Assembly: GCF_030362815.1 (NCBI RefSeq)
Contig: NZ_JAUCGR010000001.1
Location: 860,024 to 924,023, forward strand
Source of the DNA: Cellulomonas edaphi
GTDB taxonomy: Bacteria; Actinomycetota; Actinomycetes; Actinomycetales; Cellulomonadaceae
Direction of reading: 5' to 3'
DNA: 64,000 bases
Part shown: positions 19,721-27,894 of the stretch, piece by piece
Position numbering within the stretch: the first letter of the stretch is position 1
Layout of the letters: every line of letters begins with the position of its first letter
Position numbers and translations under genes: made by a program
Notes under the pieces: model-generated
Told to the model about the DNA's origin: nothing
Database searches by the model: none
What the model saw: only the letters and a program-made list of their open reading frames with translations

Positions 19721-21373
19721 TCAGCCCTCGTCGGGCGTCACCTCGGTGACCTGACCGTCCTCGACGTGCCAGCGGCGCGTCAGCCGGACCGTCTCGAGCA
19801 TCCGGCGGTCGTGCGTGACCAGCAGGATCGTCCCGTCGAACGCGTCGAGCGCCGCCTCCAGCTGCTCGATGGCCGGCAGGTCGAGGTGGTTCGTCGGCTC
19901 GTCGAGCACCAGCAGGTTGACCCCGCGCGCCTGCAGCAGCGCCAGCGCCGCGCGCGTGCGCTCGCCCGGTGACAGCGAGGCGGCCGTCCGGTGCACCTGG
20001 TGGCCCGCGAGCCCGAACTTCGCCAGCAGCGTGCGCACGTCGGCGGTCGGCCAGTCCGGCACCTGCGCGGCGAACGCGTCGACGAGGGGCTCGTCGCCCT
20101 CGAACGCGCGCCGCGCCTGGTCCACCTCGCCGACCAGCACGCCCGCGCCGAGCGACGCGCTGCCCTCGTCGGGCGCCAGGCGGCCCAGCAGGAGCGCGAG
20201 CAGCGTGGACTTGCCCGACCCGTTGGGTCCCGTCACCGCGACGCGGTCCTGCCAGTCCAGCTGCAGGTCGACGGGCCCGAGGGTGAACCGGCCGCGTCGC
20301 ACCACGGCGGCGCGCGCGACGGCGACGACGGCACCCGAGCGCGGTGCGCTCGCGATGCTCATCTGCAGCTGCCACTCCTTGCGGGGCTCCTCCACCACGT
20401 CCAGCCGCTCGATCGCCCGGTCGGTCTGCCGAGCCTTGGCGGCCTGCTTCTCCGAGGTCTCGCCCCGGAAGTGCTTGACGTGCTTGTCGGGGTCGGTGGC
20501 CTTGCGGCGGGCGTTGCGCACGCCCTTCTCCATCCAGGCGCGCTGCGTGCGGGCCCGCGCCTGCAGGGTCTCGAGCCGCGCGGCGTAGCCCTCGTACGCG
20601 GCGCGCGCCTGCTGGCGGGCGATCGAGCGCTCCTCGAGGTAGGCGTCGTAGCTCCCTCCGTACACGCGCACCTGGAGCAGGCTGCGGTCCAGCTCCACCA
20701 CCGACGTGACCGTCCGGCTGAGGAACTCCCGGTCGTGGCTCACGACGACGACGGGCGCGTCGGCCCGGTGCACGAAGTCCTCCAGCAGCGCGATGCCGGC
20801 CGCGTCCAGGTCGTTGGTCGGCTCGTCGAGCAGGTACAGGTCGAACCGGGACAGCAGCAGCGCGGCGAGGCCGACGCGCGCGGCCTGACCGCCGGACAGG
20901 GCGGTCATCGGCAGCTCGAGGTCCACGTCGAGCCCCAGCTCGTCGACGACAGTGCCGATGCGCGAGTCCAGGTCCGCGCCGCCGAGCGCGAGCCAGCGGT
21001 CGAGGGCACGGGAGTACTCGTCGTCCGCGCCGGGCTCGCCCGCGGCGAGCGCGTCGGCCGCCCGGTCCATCGCGGCCTGCGCATCCGTCACGCCGGTGCG
21101 GCGCTCGAGGTGCGCGGCCACGCTCTCGTCCGGCCGGCGCTCCACCTCCTGGGCCAGCAGGCCGAGCGCGGCGCCCGGGGGTGCGACCTGCACCGAGCCG
21201 GCCTCGGGTACCCGCAGCCCCGCCAGGATGTGCAGCAGCGTCGACTTGCCCGAGCCGTTGGGCCCGACCAGACCCACCACGTCCCCCGGGGCGACCACCA
21301 GGTCGGCCCCGGTGAACAGCTCCCGGTCGCCGAAGCCGGCGGCGACCCCCTTCACCTGCACGGTCGCTGCCAT
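19721..21373 (-). CDS. ABC-F family ATPase
   Basis: 550-aa duplicated ATPase without transmembrane segments, typical of ribosome-associated ABC-F proteins involved in translation or antibiotic resistance. Each half has Walker A (GPNGSGKSTLL, twice), a signature (LSGGQAARV in the first, degenerate LSPGERTRA in the second) and Walker B (LLDEPTNDLD, VLDEPTNHLD). A basic interdomain linker lies at about 230-320. An upstream ATG at 21382 would add three residues. Antibiotic specificity cannot be judged from sequence. Confidence 0.92.
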   Translation of the reverse strand: MAATVQVKGVAAGFGDRELFTGADLVVAPGDVVGLVGPNGSGKSTLLHILAGLRVPEAGSVQVAPPGAALGLLAQEVERRPDESVAAHLERRTGVTDAQAAMDRAADALAAGEPGADDEYSRALDRWLALGGADLDSRIGTVVDELGLDVDLELPMTALSGGQAARVGLAALLLSRFDLYLLDEPTNDLDAAGIALLEDFVHRADAPVVVVSHDREFLSRTVTSVVELDRSLLQVRVYGGSYDAYLEERSIARQQARAAYEGYAARLETLQARARTQRAWMEKGVRNARRKATDPDKHVKHFRGETSEKQAAKARQTDRAIERLDVVEEPRKEWQLQMSIASAPRSGAVVAVARAAVVRRGRFTLGPVDLQLDWQDRVAVTGPNGSGKSTLLALLLGRLAPDEGSASLGAGVLVGEVDQARRAFEGDEPLVDAFAAQVPDWPTADVRTLLAKFGLAGHQVHRTAASLSPGERTRAALALLQARGVNLLVLDEPTNHLDLPAIEQLEAALDAFDGTILLVTHDRRMLETVRLTRRWHVEDGQVTEVTPDEG

Positions 21374-21413
21374 GGGACCCATTCTCCCGGACGCGCGCCA
21401 GCGTTTTCCGCGG

Positions 21414-23072
21414 TCAGTCCGCCGCGCGCTCGCCCAGGCCCAGGTCCTCCGCGTCGACGATCGTGTACGCATAGCCCTGCTCGGCCAGGAAGCGCTGGCG
21501 GTGCGCCGCGAACTCCTGGTCGACGGTGTCCCGCGAGACGACGGTGTAGAAGTGCGCCGTGCGGCCGTCGCCCTTGGGGCGCATGATGCGGCCGAGCCGC
21601 TGCGCCTCCTCCTGGCGCGAGCCGAACGAGCCGGACACCTGGATCGCGACGGACGCCTCCGGCAGGTCGATCGAGAAGTTGGCGACCTTGGAGACCACGA
21701 GCTTGTGGATCTCACCCGTGCGGAACGCGTCGAACAGCCGCTGCCGCTCCGCGACCGGGGTCTGGCCCGTGATGAGGTCCGCTCCGAGGTGCTCCGCGAG
21801 CTCGTCGAGCTGGTCCAGGTACTGCCCGATCACCAGGATCTGGTCGCCCTCGTGCTGCGCGACGAGCTTCTCCACGACGTGGTTCTTGCCCGAGGCGGTC
21901 GCTGCCAGGCGGTACTTGTCCTCCGGCTCGGCGGTCGCGTACAGCATGCGCTCGTGGTCGGGCAGTGTGAGGCGCACCTCGACGCAGTCGGCCGGCGCGA
22001 TGTAGCCCTGTGCCTCGATGTCCTTCCACGGCGCGTCGAACCGCTTGGGACCGATGAGCGAGAAGACCTCGTCCTCGCGGCCGTCCTCGCGCACCAGCGT
22101 GGCGGTCAGGCCGAGCCGGCGCCGGGCCTGCAGGTCTGCGGTCATGCGGAAGATGGGCGCGGGCAACAGGTGCACCTCGTCGTAGACGACGAGACCCCAG
22201 TCGCGGGCGTCGAGCAGCTCGAGGTGCGAGTAGACGCCCTTCCGCTTGGTGGTGAGCACCTGGTAGGTGGCGATGGTGACGGGACGGATCTCCTTGCGGG
22301 CGCCCGAGTACTCGCCGATCTCGTCCTCGGTGAGCGACGTGCGCTTGACCAGCTCGTCGCGCCACTGCCGGGCCGAGACCGTGTTGGTCACGAGGATCAG
22401 CGTCGTGGTCGACGACTTCGCCATCGCACCCGCGCCCACGAGCGTCTTGCCCGCGCCGCAGGGCAGGACCACGACGCCGGAGCCGCCGTGCCAGAACCCC
22501 TCGACGGCCTGCTTCTGATACGGCCGCAGCTGCCACCCGGCCTCGTCGAGCGCGATCGCGTGCGCCTCGCCGTCCACGTACCCGGCCAGGTCCTCGGCGG
22601 GCCAGCCCAGCTTGAGGAGCACCTGCTTGAGGTGGCCGCGCTCGGAGGGGTGCACGATCACGTCGGTGTCGTCCAGGCGCGCGCCCAGCAGGCCCGCGGT
22701 GCGCTTGGAGCGGGTGACCTCGGCCAGCACCGCCGCGTCGAGCGCGTGCAGCACCAGGCCGTGCACCGGGTGCTGGACCAGCTGCAGCCGCCCGTAGCGC
22801 GACATGGTGTCGGCGACGTCGACCAGGAGCGCGTGCGGCACCGGGTAGCGGCTGTACTCGAGCAGCACGTCGACCACCTGCTCGGCGTCGTGCCCGGCGG
22901 CGCGCGCGTTCCACAGCCCGAGCGGCGTGAGCCGGTACGTGTGCACGTGCTCGGGCGCACGCTCGAGCTCGGCGAACGGCGCGATGGCGCGGCGGCAGGC
23001 GTCCGCCTGGTCGTGGTCGACCTCGAGCAGCAGCGTCTTGTCGCTCTGCACGATCAGCGGTCCGTTGGTCAC
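21414..23072 (-). CDS. DNA repair helicase XPB-like
   Basis: 552-aa superfamily 2 helicase of the bacterial XPB/ERCC3 type. It has an N-terminal XPB-specific domain, Walker A (LPCGAGKTLVG), the DEVH box (VYDEVHLLPAP), motif III (GLTATLVREDG) and motif VI (QRLGRIMRPKG). It is predicted to unwind DNA in 3'-5' direction in repair or transcription-linked processes. The GTG start overlaps the stop of the upstream partner gene (GTGA). This gene pair is conserved in actinobacteria, as in Mycobacterium. Confidence 0.95.
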   Translation of the reverse strand: MTNGPLIVQSDKTLLLEVDHDQADACRRAIAPFAELERAPEHVHTYRLTPLGLWNARAAGHDAEQVVDVLLEYSRYPVPHALLVDVADTMSRYGRLQLVQHPVHGLVLHALDAAVLAEVTRSKRTAGLLGARLDDTDVIVHPSERGHLKQVLLKLGWPAEDLAGYVDGEAHAIALDEAGWQLRPYQKQAVEGFWHGGSGVVVLPCGAGKTLVGAGAMAKSSTTTLILVTNTVSARQWRDELVKRTSLTEDEIGEYSGARKEIRPVTIATYQVLTTKRKGVYSHLELLDARDWGLVVYDEVHLLPAPIFRMTADLQARRRLGLTATLVREDGREDEVFSLIGPKRFDAPWKDIEAQGYIAPADCVEVRLTLPDHERMLYATAEPEDKYRLAATASGKNHVVEKLVAQHEGDQILVIGQYLDQLDELAEHLGADLITGQTPVAERQRLFDAFRTGEIHKLVVSKVANFSIDLPEASVAIQVSGSFGSRQEEAQRLGRIMRPKGDGRTAHFYTVVSRDTVDQEFAAHRQRFLAEQGYAYTIVDAEDLGLGERAAD

Positions 23073-25345
23073 GCGGTCTCCTCGTCGGTGGTGGCGTCGT
23101 CGGCCGCGGCGGGCCGGACGCGGCGCACGGAGGCGATGCGGTGCACCGCGACCGTCAGCTCGGACTCGCGCTGCACGTCGGCCGCCCGCAGCCGGCCCCC
23201 GTCGATGCGCAGGGGCCGCAGCAGGCGCCGTTCCGGCCGTCCCGTGGGACCCACCAGCTCGACCCACACCTCGGTCTTGTCGGCCGCCGCCTCGCGCAGC
23301 AGCAGCAACGCGTCGCCCGGCTCGTCTGTTCCTTCGGGCTGCTCGTCGGCCGCGGTCGCCGGCGCGGCCGGAAGCTCCGGGGCGACGGGCTCCGGAGCGC
23401 GGAGGCGCGCGACGAGCGCTGCCAGCTGCGCGTCCGAGGCGGACGCAGGCGCCTCGCCACCCTCGCGGCGGCGCGCCGCCGACCGCCCCCGCCGACCGAC
23501 CCGCCGCACCTCCCGCGCGATGTGCAGCACGTGCCCGTCGGGCGTCTCGGCGGCGGGCGCGAGGCCCTGCGCGCGCAGCGCGTCGATGAGCTCACGCGTC
23601 GGCGCGTGCGCGGCCAGCACCGTGGGCGCGAGCGCGAAGAGCCCGAGGCCGGACAGCCTCGGGTTGTCGACGAGCCCCGCCAGCAGCGCGGGGTCGTCGC
23701 TGCGCAGGTAGCTCGACGCGGCGCCGGCCCGCAGCCGCCCGTGCCTGCGCGCGGCGTCCCGAACCAGGTACTCCAGGGGCTGCGGGACCGGGCCGCGCGC
23801 GAAGCGCCCGAGCTCGGCCAGGAGCCCCTCGGCCGTCGCGCCGTCGTCGAACGCCGTCCGCACCGAGTCGGCCGTGAAGCGCACGGTCACGGCGCCGCCG
23901 CGGGACTCCACGCGCGCGGTGCGTGCCAGGAGGGCCTCGAGCTCGTCGCTGGGCCGTCCGGGGACGATGCCCGTGAGGTCGCCCTGCAGCAGGATCTCGT
24001 CGAGGGACGGCGGCAGGGCCGCGTCGAAGGCCGCGGCCGCCTCGTCGGCCGACGAGAGCAGGGCGCGACCGGGCTCGGACAGGGCGCCGGCGCCGAGCAC
24101 GCCCACGTCGGCGGCCTCGGCGAGGATGGCCGCCACGGCCGCGATGGGCGGTACCGAGCGCGGGGTGCGCCAGGCGAGCACCTCGAGCGCGGCGTCGGGG
24201 CTCGGTGCCGCGCCGGGCTCGAGCTCCGCCAGGACGCCGAGCACGGAGCGCCGCAGCCGGGGTGCCCACGCACGCTGCAGGTCGGGGCTGAGCGCGGGGC
24301 GCACGACGCCGGCCTCGTCGCGCCCGCCCACGAGCCACGGCGTGCGCGGCGTGGCCAGCCAGGTGGCGGCCAGCGCGGACCAGCGCTCGGCCACGGGTCG
24401 CACGGACCACTCGTCCATCGCGACCGTCGGCACGAACGTCGGCTGCTCCTCGCCGTCGTCCCCGACCAGGCCGGCCGCCGCGGCGAGCTCGACGACGAGC
24501 GCGGCGAGGCGCTCCTCGACGTCCAGCTCGGCGGCGACGCGGCGCAGCTCGCGCACGCCGAGGCCGCCCGAGCGCAGCACGCTCGCCGGGAACTCCTCCC
24601 ACAGCCGCCCCAGTTGGGTCACCAGGCGCACCACGCGCTCCCCGGCGTCGACGCCCTCGGCCAGCACGGTGGCGGCGCGGCGGACGGGGACGACGGGGGT
24701 GGGTGCGACGGCGGCCGCCCGGTGCGTGCGCCCGCCGCGGAGCGCGAGGGCGACGGTGCGCGGCAGGATCACGTGCCGCCCGTCGCCCATCACCAGCAGC
24801 CGGCGGCGGACCATCCAGTCCACGGCGGCGGCGGTAGCGGTGGCGTGGGAGGGCGCGAGGCCCACGGGCGGGCCCCACGTGAGCGCCTCGAGCACGGGCG
24901 CGACGCCCGCGGGGGCCTCCGGAAGCACGTCGACGACGCCCGCGGGCGGGTCGGTGGGGCCCGCCGGGGCCAGTCCCGCCGGGTACGGCCCCAGCAGCTC
25001 CACCAGGCCGGGCGCGGGGTGCAGGCCCTCCTCGTCGCGGAACAGCAGGACGAGCTCGGTCGCCCGCGCGAGCGCCTGGTCCACCAGCGCGGCGCTGGCG
25101 GGGGAGTCGGCGATCGCGGCGTGCAGGTCGCACCCCGGCCCGAGCGCGACGACTGCCTCGAGCACCTGCAGCACCCCGGCGTCGACGGAGGCGAGCGCGC
25201 GCTCCAGGCTTCCGCGGCTCGTGGCGCGCACGCCGAGCGACGCGATGGTCGTCGGCGAGGGGGACGCGAGGTCCGGCCGCCCGCGCAGCAGCGCGACGAG
25301 CTCGTCGTCGGTGCGGGAGCGGAGGAACCCCGTGAACGTGGACAT
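23069..25345 (-). CDS. Helicase-associated domain protein (XPB partner)
   Basis: 758-aa Ala/Leu-rich protein that always neighbours bacterial XPB in actinobacteria and carries a helicase-associated domain, but has no ATPase motifs of its own. N-terminal winged-helix-like repeats and a conserved central part (LPPSLDEILLQGDLTGIVPG) are visible. The C-terminal about 100 residues form a WYL-like strand-rich segment after a Pro/Ala linker. It is translationally coupled to the helicase; a function as an adaptor is inferred from conserved linkage. Confidence 0.8.
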   Translation of the reverse strand: MSTFTGFLRSRTDDELVALLRGRPDLASPSPTTIASLGVRATSRGSLERALASVDAGVLQVLEAVVALGPGCDLHAAIADSPASAALVDQALARATELVLLFRDEEGLHPAPGLVELLGPYPAGLAPAGPTDPPAGVVDVLPEAPAGVAPVLEALTWGPPVGLAPSHATATAAAVDWMVRRRLLVMGDGRHVILPRTVALALRGGRTHRAAAVAPTPVVPVRRAATVLAEGVDAGERVVRLVTQLGRLWEEFPASVLRSGGLGVRELRRVAAELDVEERLAALVVELAAAAGLVGDDGEEQPTFVPTVAMDEWSVRPVAERWSALAATWLATPRTPWLVGGRDEAGVVRPALSPDLQRAWAPRLRRSVLGVLAELEPGAAPSPDAALEVLAWRTPRSVPPIAAVAAILAEAADVGVLGAGALSEPGRALLSSADEAAAAFDAALPPSLDEILLQGDLTGIVPGRPSDELEALLARTARVESRGGAVTVRFTADSVRTAFDDGATAEGLLAELGRFARGPVPQPLEYLVRDAARRHGRLRAGAASSYLRSDDPALLAGLVDNPRLSGLGLFALAPTVLAAHAPTRELIDALRAQGLAPAAETPDGHVLHIAREVRRVGRRGRSAARRREGGEAPASASDAQLAALVARLRAPEPVAPELPAAPATAADEQPEGTDEPGDALLLLREAAADKTEVWVELVGPTGRPERRLLRPLRIDGGRLRAADVQRESELTVAVHRIASVRRVRPAAADDATTDEETA

Positions 25346-25415
25346 CCGTCCCACCTTACGGGGGCGGTAACGTCGACGCGTCGAGAGCGCCCACCACGAC
25401 GAACCGGAGCCCCGC

Positions 25416-26645
25416 GTGCCACTGTCCGACCAGCTCCTGGCCGACCTGCGGACCGACGCGTCCGCCCAGCTGCCGCAGGTGGCCGCGCTGCGGCACGCGC
25501 TGCACCGCGTCCCGGAGATCGGGCTCGAGCTGCCGCTCACGCAGGCGCTCGTGCTCGAGGCGCTCGCGGACCTGGACCTCGAGATCAGCACGGGCCGGGG
25601 GCTGCACTCGGTGACGGCCGTGCTGCGCGGTGCGCGTCCGGGCCCGGCCGTGCTGCTGCGTGGCGACATGGACGCGCTGCCCGTCACGGAGGACAGCGGC
25701 GAGGAGTTCACGTCCGAGCACCCCGGCGTCATGCACGCGTGCGGCCACGACCAGCACGTCGCCGGCCTGGTGGGCGCGGCGCGGCTGCTCGCGGCCCGGC
25801 GGGACCAGATCGCGGGCTCGGTCGTCTTCATGTTCCAGCCCGGCGAGGAGGGCGACGGTGGCGCCCAGCACATGATCGACGAGGGCGTGCTCGACGCGGC
25901 GGGCGAGCGCGTCATGGCGGCGTACGGCGTGCACGTCGCGGCCGGGCTGCTGCCCCCGGGCGTCGTGTCCGGCCGCGGCGGGACGGCCATGGCGGCGGCC
26001 GACAGCGTGCGCGTGGTGGTCAACGGGCGCGGCGGGCACGGCTCGGCGCCGTTCCGCGCGCTCGACCCCGTGCCGGTGGCCGCCGAGATCGTGCTCGCGC
26101 TGCAGTCCATGGTCACGCGGCGGTTCTCCGTGTTCGACCCGGTGGTGGTCACGGTCGGCTCGATCCAGGCCGGGACGGCGGACAACATCATCCCGTCGTC
26201 GGCCGAGCTCAAGATCACCGTGCGGACGTTCTCCCGCGAGTCGTGGGAGGCGGCGCCCGCGCTGCTCACCGACGTGTGCGAGCACGTCGCCGCCGCGCAC
26301 GGGCTCACCGCGACGGTGGACTACCGCCGGGGCTACCCGGTGACCGTGAACACCCCCGGCGAGGTGGACCGCACGGCGCGGCTCACGCGCGGGCTGTTCG
26401 GGGAGCAGGCCTGGTTCACGATGCCCGAGCCGCTCGCCGGCGCGGAGGACTTCTCCTTCGTGCTGCAGGAGGTGCCCGGTGCGTTCGTCTTCGTCAGCGC
26501 GACCCTGCCCGGCCTGGACCCGCGGACGGCGCCGTACAACCACTCCGCGCAGGCCAGGTTCTCCGACGACGCGCTGGCGATCGGCCCGGCCCTGCTCGCG
26601 GCGCTCGCGCTCGACCGCCTGGGCGACGAGGCCGTCGCGCGATAA
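25416..26645 (+). CDS. M20-family metal-dependent amidohydrolase
   Basis: 409-aa peptidase/amidohydrolase of the M20D type (hippurate hydrolase, IAA-amino acid hydrolase). The metal-binding motif MHACGHDQH and the catalytic glutamates in MFQPGEEGDGG are intact. The dimerisation lid domain (RGGHGSAPFRALDP) and late metal ligand region (PEPLAGAEDFS) follow. It hydrolyses N-acyl amino acids or small amides; the precise substrate is unknown. The GTG start is preceded by CGGAG. It is divergent from the helicase partner gene. Confidence 0.9.
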   Translation: MPLSDQLLADLRTDASAQLPQVAALRHALHRVPEIGLELPLTQALVLEALADLDLEISTGRGLHSVTAVLRGARPGPAVLLRGDMDALPVTEDSGEEFTSEHPGVMHACGHDQHVAGLVGAARLLAARRDQIAGSVVFMFQPGEEGDGGAQHMIDEGVLDAAGERVMAAYGVHVAAGLLPPGVVSGRGGTAMAAADSVRVVVNGRGGHGSAPFRALDPVPVAAEIVLALQSMVTRRFSVFDPVVVTVGSIQAGTADNIIPSSAELKITVRTFSRESWEAAPALLTDVCEHVAAAHGLTATVDYRRGYPVTVNTPGEVDRTARLTRGLFGEQAWFTMPEPLAGAEDFSFVLQEVPGAFVFVSATLPGLDPRTAPYNHSAQARFSDDALAIGPALLAALALDRLGDEAVAR

Positions 26646-26719
26646 ACGGCGGCGCCGCCCGGTAGCCTAGGGAGCAGACGAGTCAGATCCACAGCAGCTA
26701 CTGAAGAACGAGGTATGCC

Positions 26720-27100
26720 GTGCCCACCGGCAAGGTCAAGTGGTTCGACGCCGAGCGCGGGTTCGGGTTCATCGCCGACGACGCGGGCGGTGAGGTCTTC
26801 CTGCACGCCTCCGCGCTTCCCGACGGCGTGACGCCCTCGGTCGGCACCAAGGTCGACTTCGGGGTCGCCGACGGCCGGCGCGGCCCGCAGGCGCTGTCCG
26901 TCAAGATCCTCGACCCGCTGCCCTCGGTGGCCAAGGCCAGCCGCAAGCCGGTCGACGACATGGCCGTGATCATCGAGGACCTCATCAAGGTGCTGGACCG
27001 GGTGGGCAACGACCTTCGCCGCGGCCGGTACCCCGAGAAGGCGCGCGCCGCGCAGTACGCGACCCTGCTGCGGGCCGTCGCCGCCGACCTCGAGGCCTGA
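26720..27100 (+). CDS. Cold-shock domain protein with C-terminal extension
   Basis: 126-aa protein. The cold-shock domain fills about residues 1-66 with RNP1 (RGFGFIAD) and RNP2 (EVFLHASAL) for single-stranded nucleic acid binding. A helical tail of about 60 residues (DMAVIIEDLIKVLDRVGNDL onward) roughly doubles the usual 67-aa length and recurs in actinobacterial CspB-like proteins. GAGG lies near the GTG start. It probably heads an operon with the DUF3027 and ATPase genes, with only 2 bp before DUF3027. Confidence 0.93.
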   Translation: MPTGKVKWFDAERGFGFIADDAGGEVFLHASALPDGVTPSVGTKVDFGVADGRRGPQALSVKILDPLPSVAKASRKPVDDMAVIIEDLIKVLDRVGNDLRRGRYPEKARAAQYATLLRAVAADLEA

Positions 27101-27102
27101 GC

Positions 27103-27894
27103 GTGGCCACCGCCACCAAGGACGCCGTCCTCGGCTCAGCCGTCGACCTCGCGCGCGAGGTCGCAATCGAGCTCGCGGGGAACGCGGCCGACGTGGGCGA
27201 GCACCTCGGCGTCGTCGTCGAGGGCGAGCGGCTGATCTCGCACCGGTTCGCCTGCCTGGCCCGCGGCTACCGCGGCTGGGAGTGGACCGTGACCGTGTCA
27301 CGCGTCCCGCGCGGTCGCATCGCCACGGTGTGCGAGGCGGAGCTGCTGCCCGGCGACGACGCGATCCTCGGCGCGGCCTGGGTGCCGTGGTCGGAGCGCC
27401 TGCGCCCCGGTGACGTGGGCCCCGGCGACGTGCTGCCGTTCCGTGCCGACGACCCCCGCCTCGAGCCCGGCTGGACGCCCTCGGGCGACCCCGAGCTCGA
27501 CGAGGTCGCGATCGACGAGCTCGCGCTCGCCCGCGTGCGCGTGCTGTCCCCGCAGGGGCGGGACGAGGCCGCCGAGCGGTGGTTCCGCGGTTCCCACGGC
27601 CCCACGAGCCCGGGCTCGCTCGCGTCCAGCGCGGCGTGCCAGACCTGCGGGTTCCTGGTGCCGCTGCAGGGTTCGCTCGGTCTGGTGTTCGGCGTGTGCG
27701 CCAACGAGTGGTCGCCCGACGACGGCAAGGTGGTCAGCCTCGAGCACGGCTGCGGAGCGCACTCGGAGACCGGCAACGAGCCCGTGCCCACCGAGTGGCC
27801 GGAGCCCGCGCCGCTGATCGACGAGCTGCGGATCGACGTGATCCCGGCGCTGTCGACGCCCCCTGCCGACGCGGTCCCCGACCCGGAGCAGTGA
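27103..27894 (+). CDS. DUF3027 protein
   Basis: 263 aa, an actinobacterial family of unknown function. Conserved parts include RGYRGWEWTVTVSRVPR, DPRLEPGW, and a probable metal-binding set (ACQTCGF followed by FGVCANEWSP and EHGCGAHSE). The last looks like a DUF3027 zinc-ribbon-like cluster of four cysteines. It is sandwiched between the cold-shock gene (2 bp) and the ATPase (4-bp overlap), so these products may act together in nucleic-acid metabolism; this is an inference from linkage. Confidence 0.85.
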   Translation: MATATKDAVLGSAVDLAREVAIELAGNAADVGEHLGVVVEGERLISHRFACLARGYRGWEWTVTVSRVPRGRIATVCEAELLPGDDAILGAAWVPWSERLRPGDVGPGDVLPFRADDPRLEPGWTPSGDPELDEVAIDELALARVRVLSPQGRDEAAERWFRGSHGPTSPGSLASSAACQTCGFLVPLQGSLGLVFGVCANEWSPDDGKVVSLEHGCGAHSETGNEPVPTEWPEPAPLIDELRIDVIPALSTPPADAVPDPEQ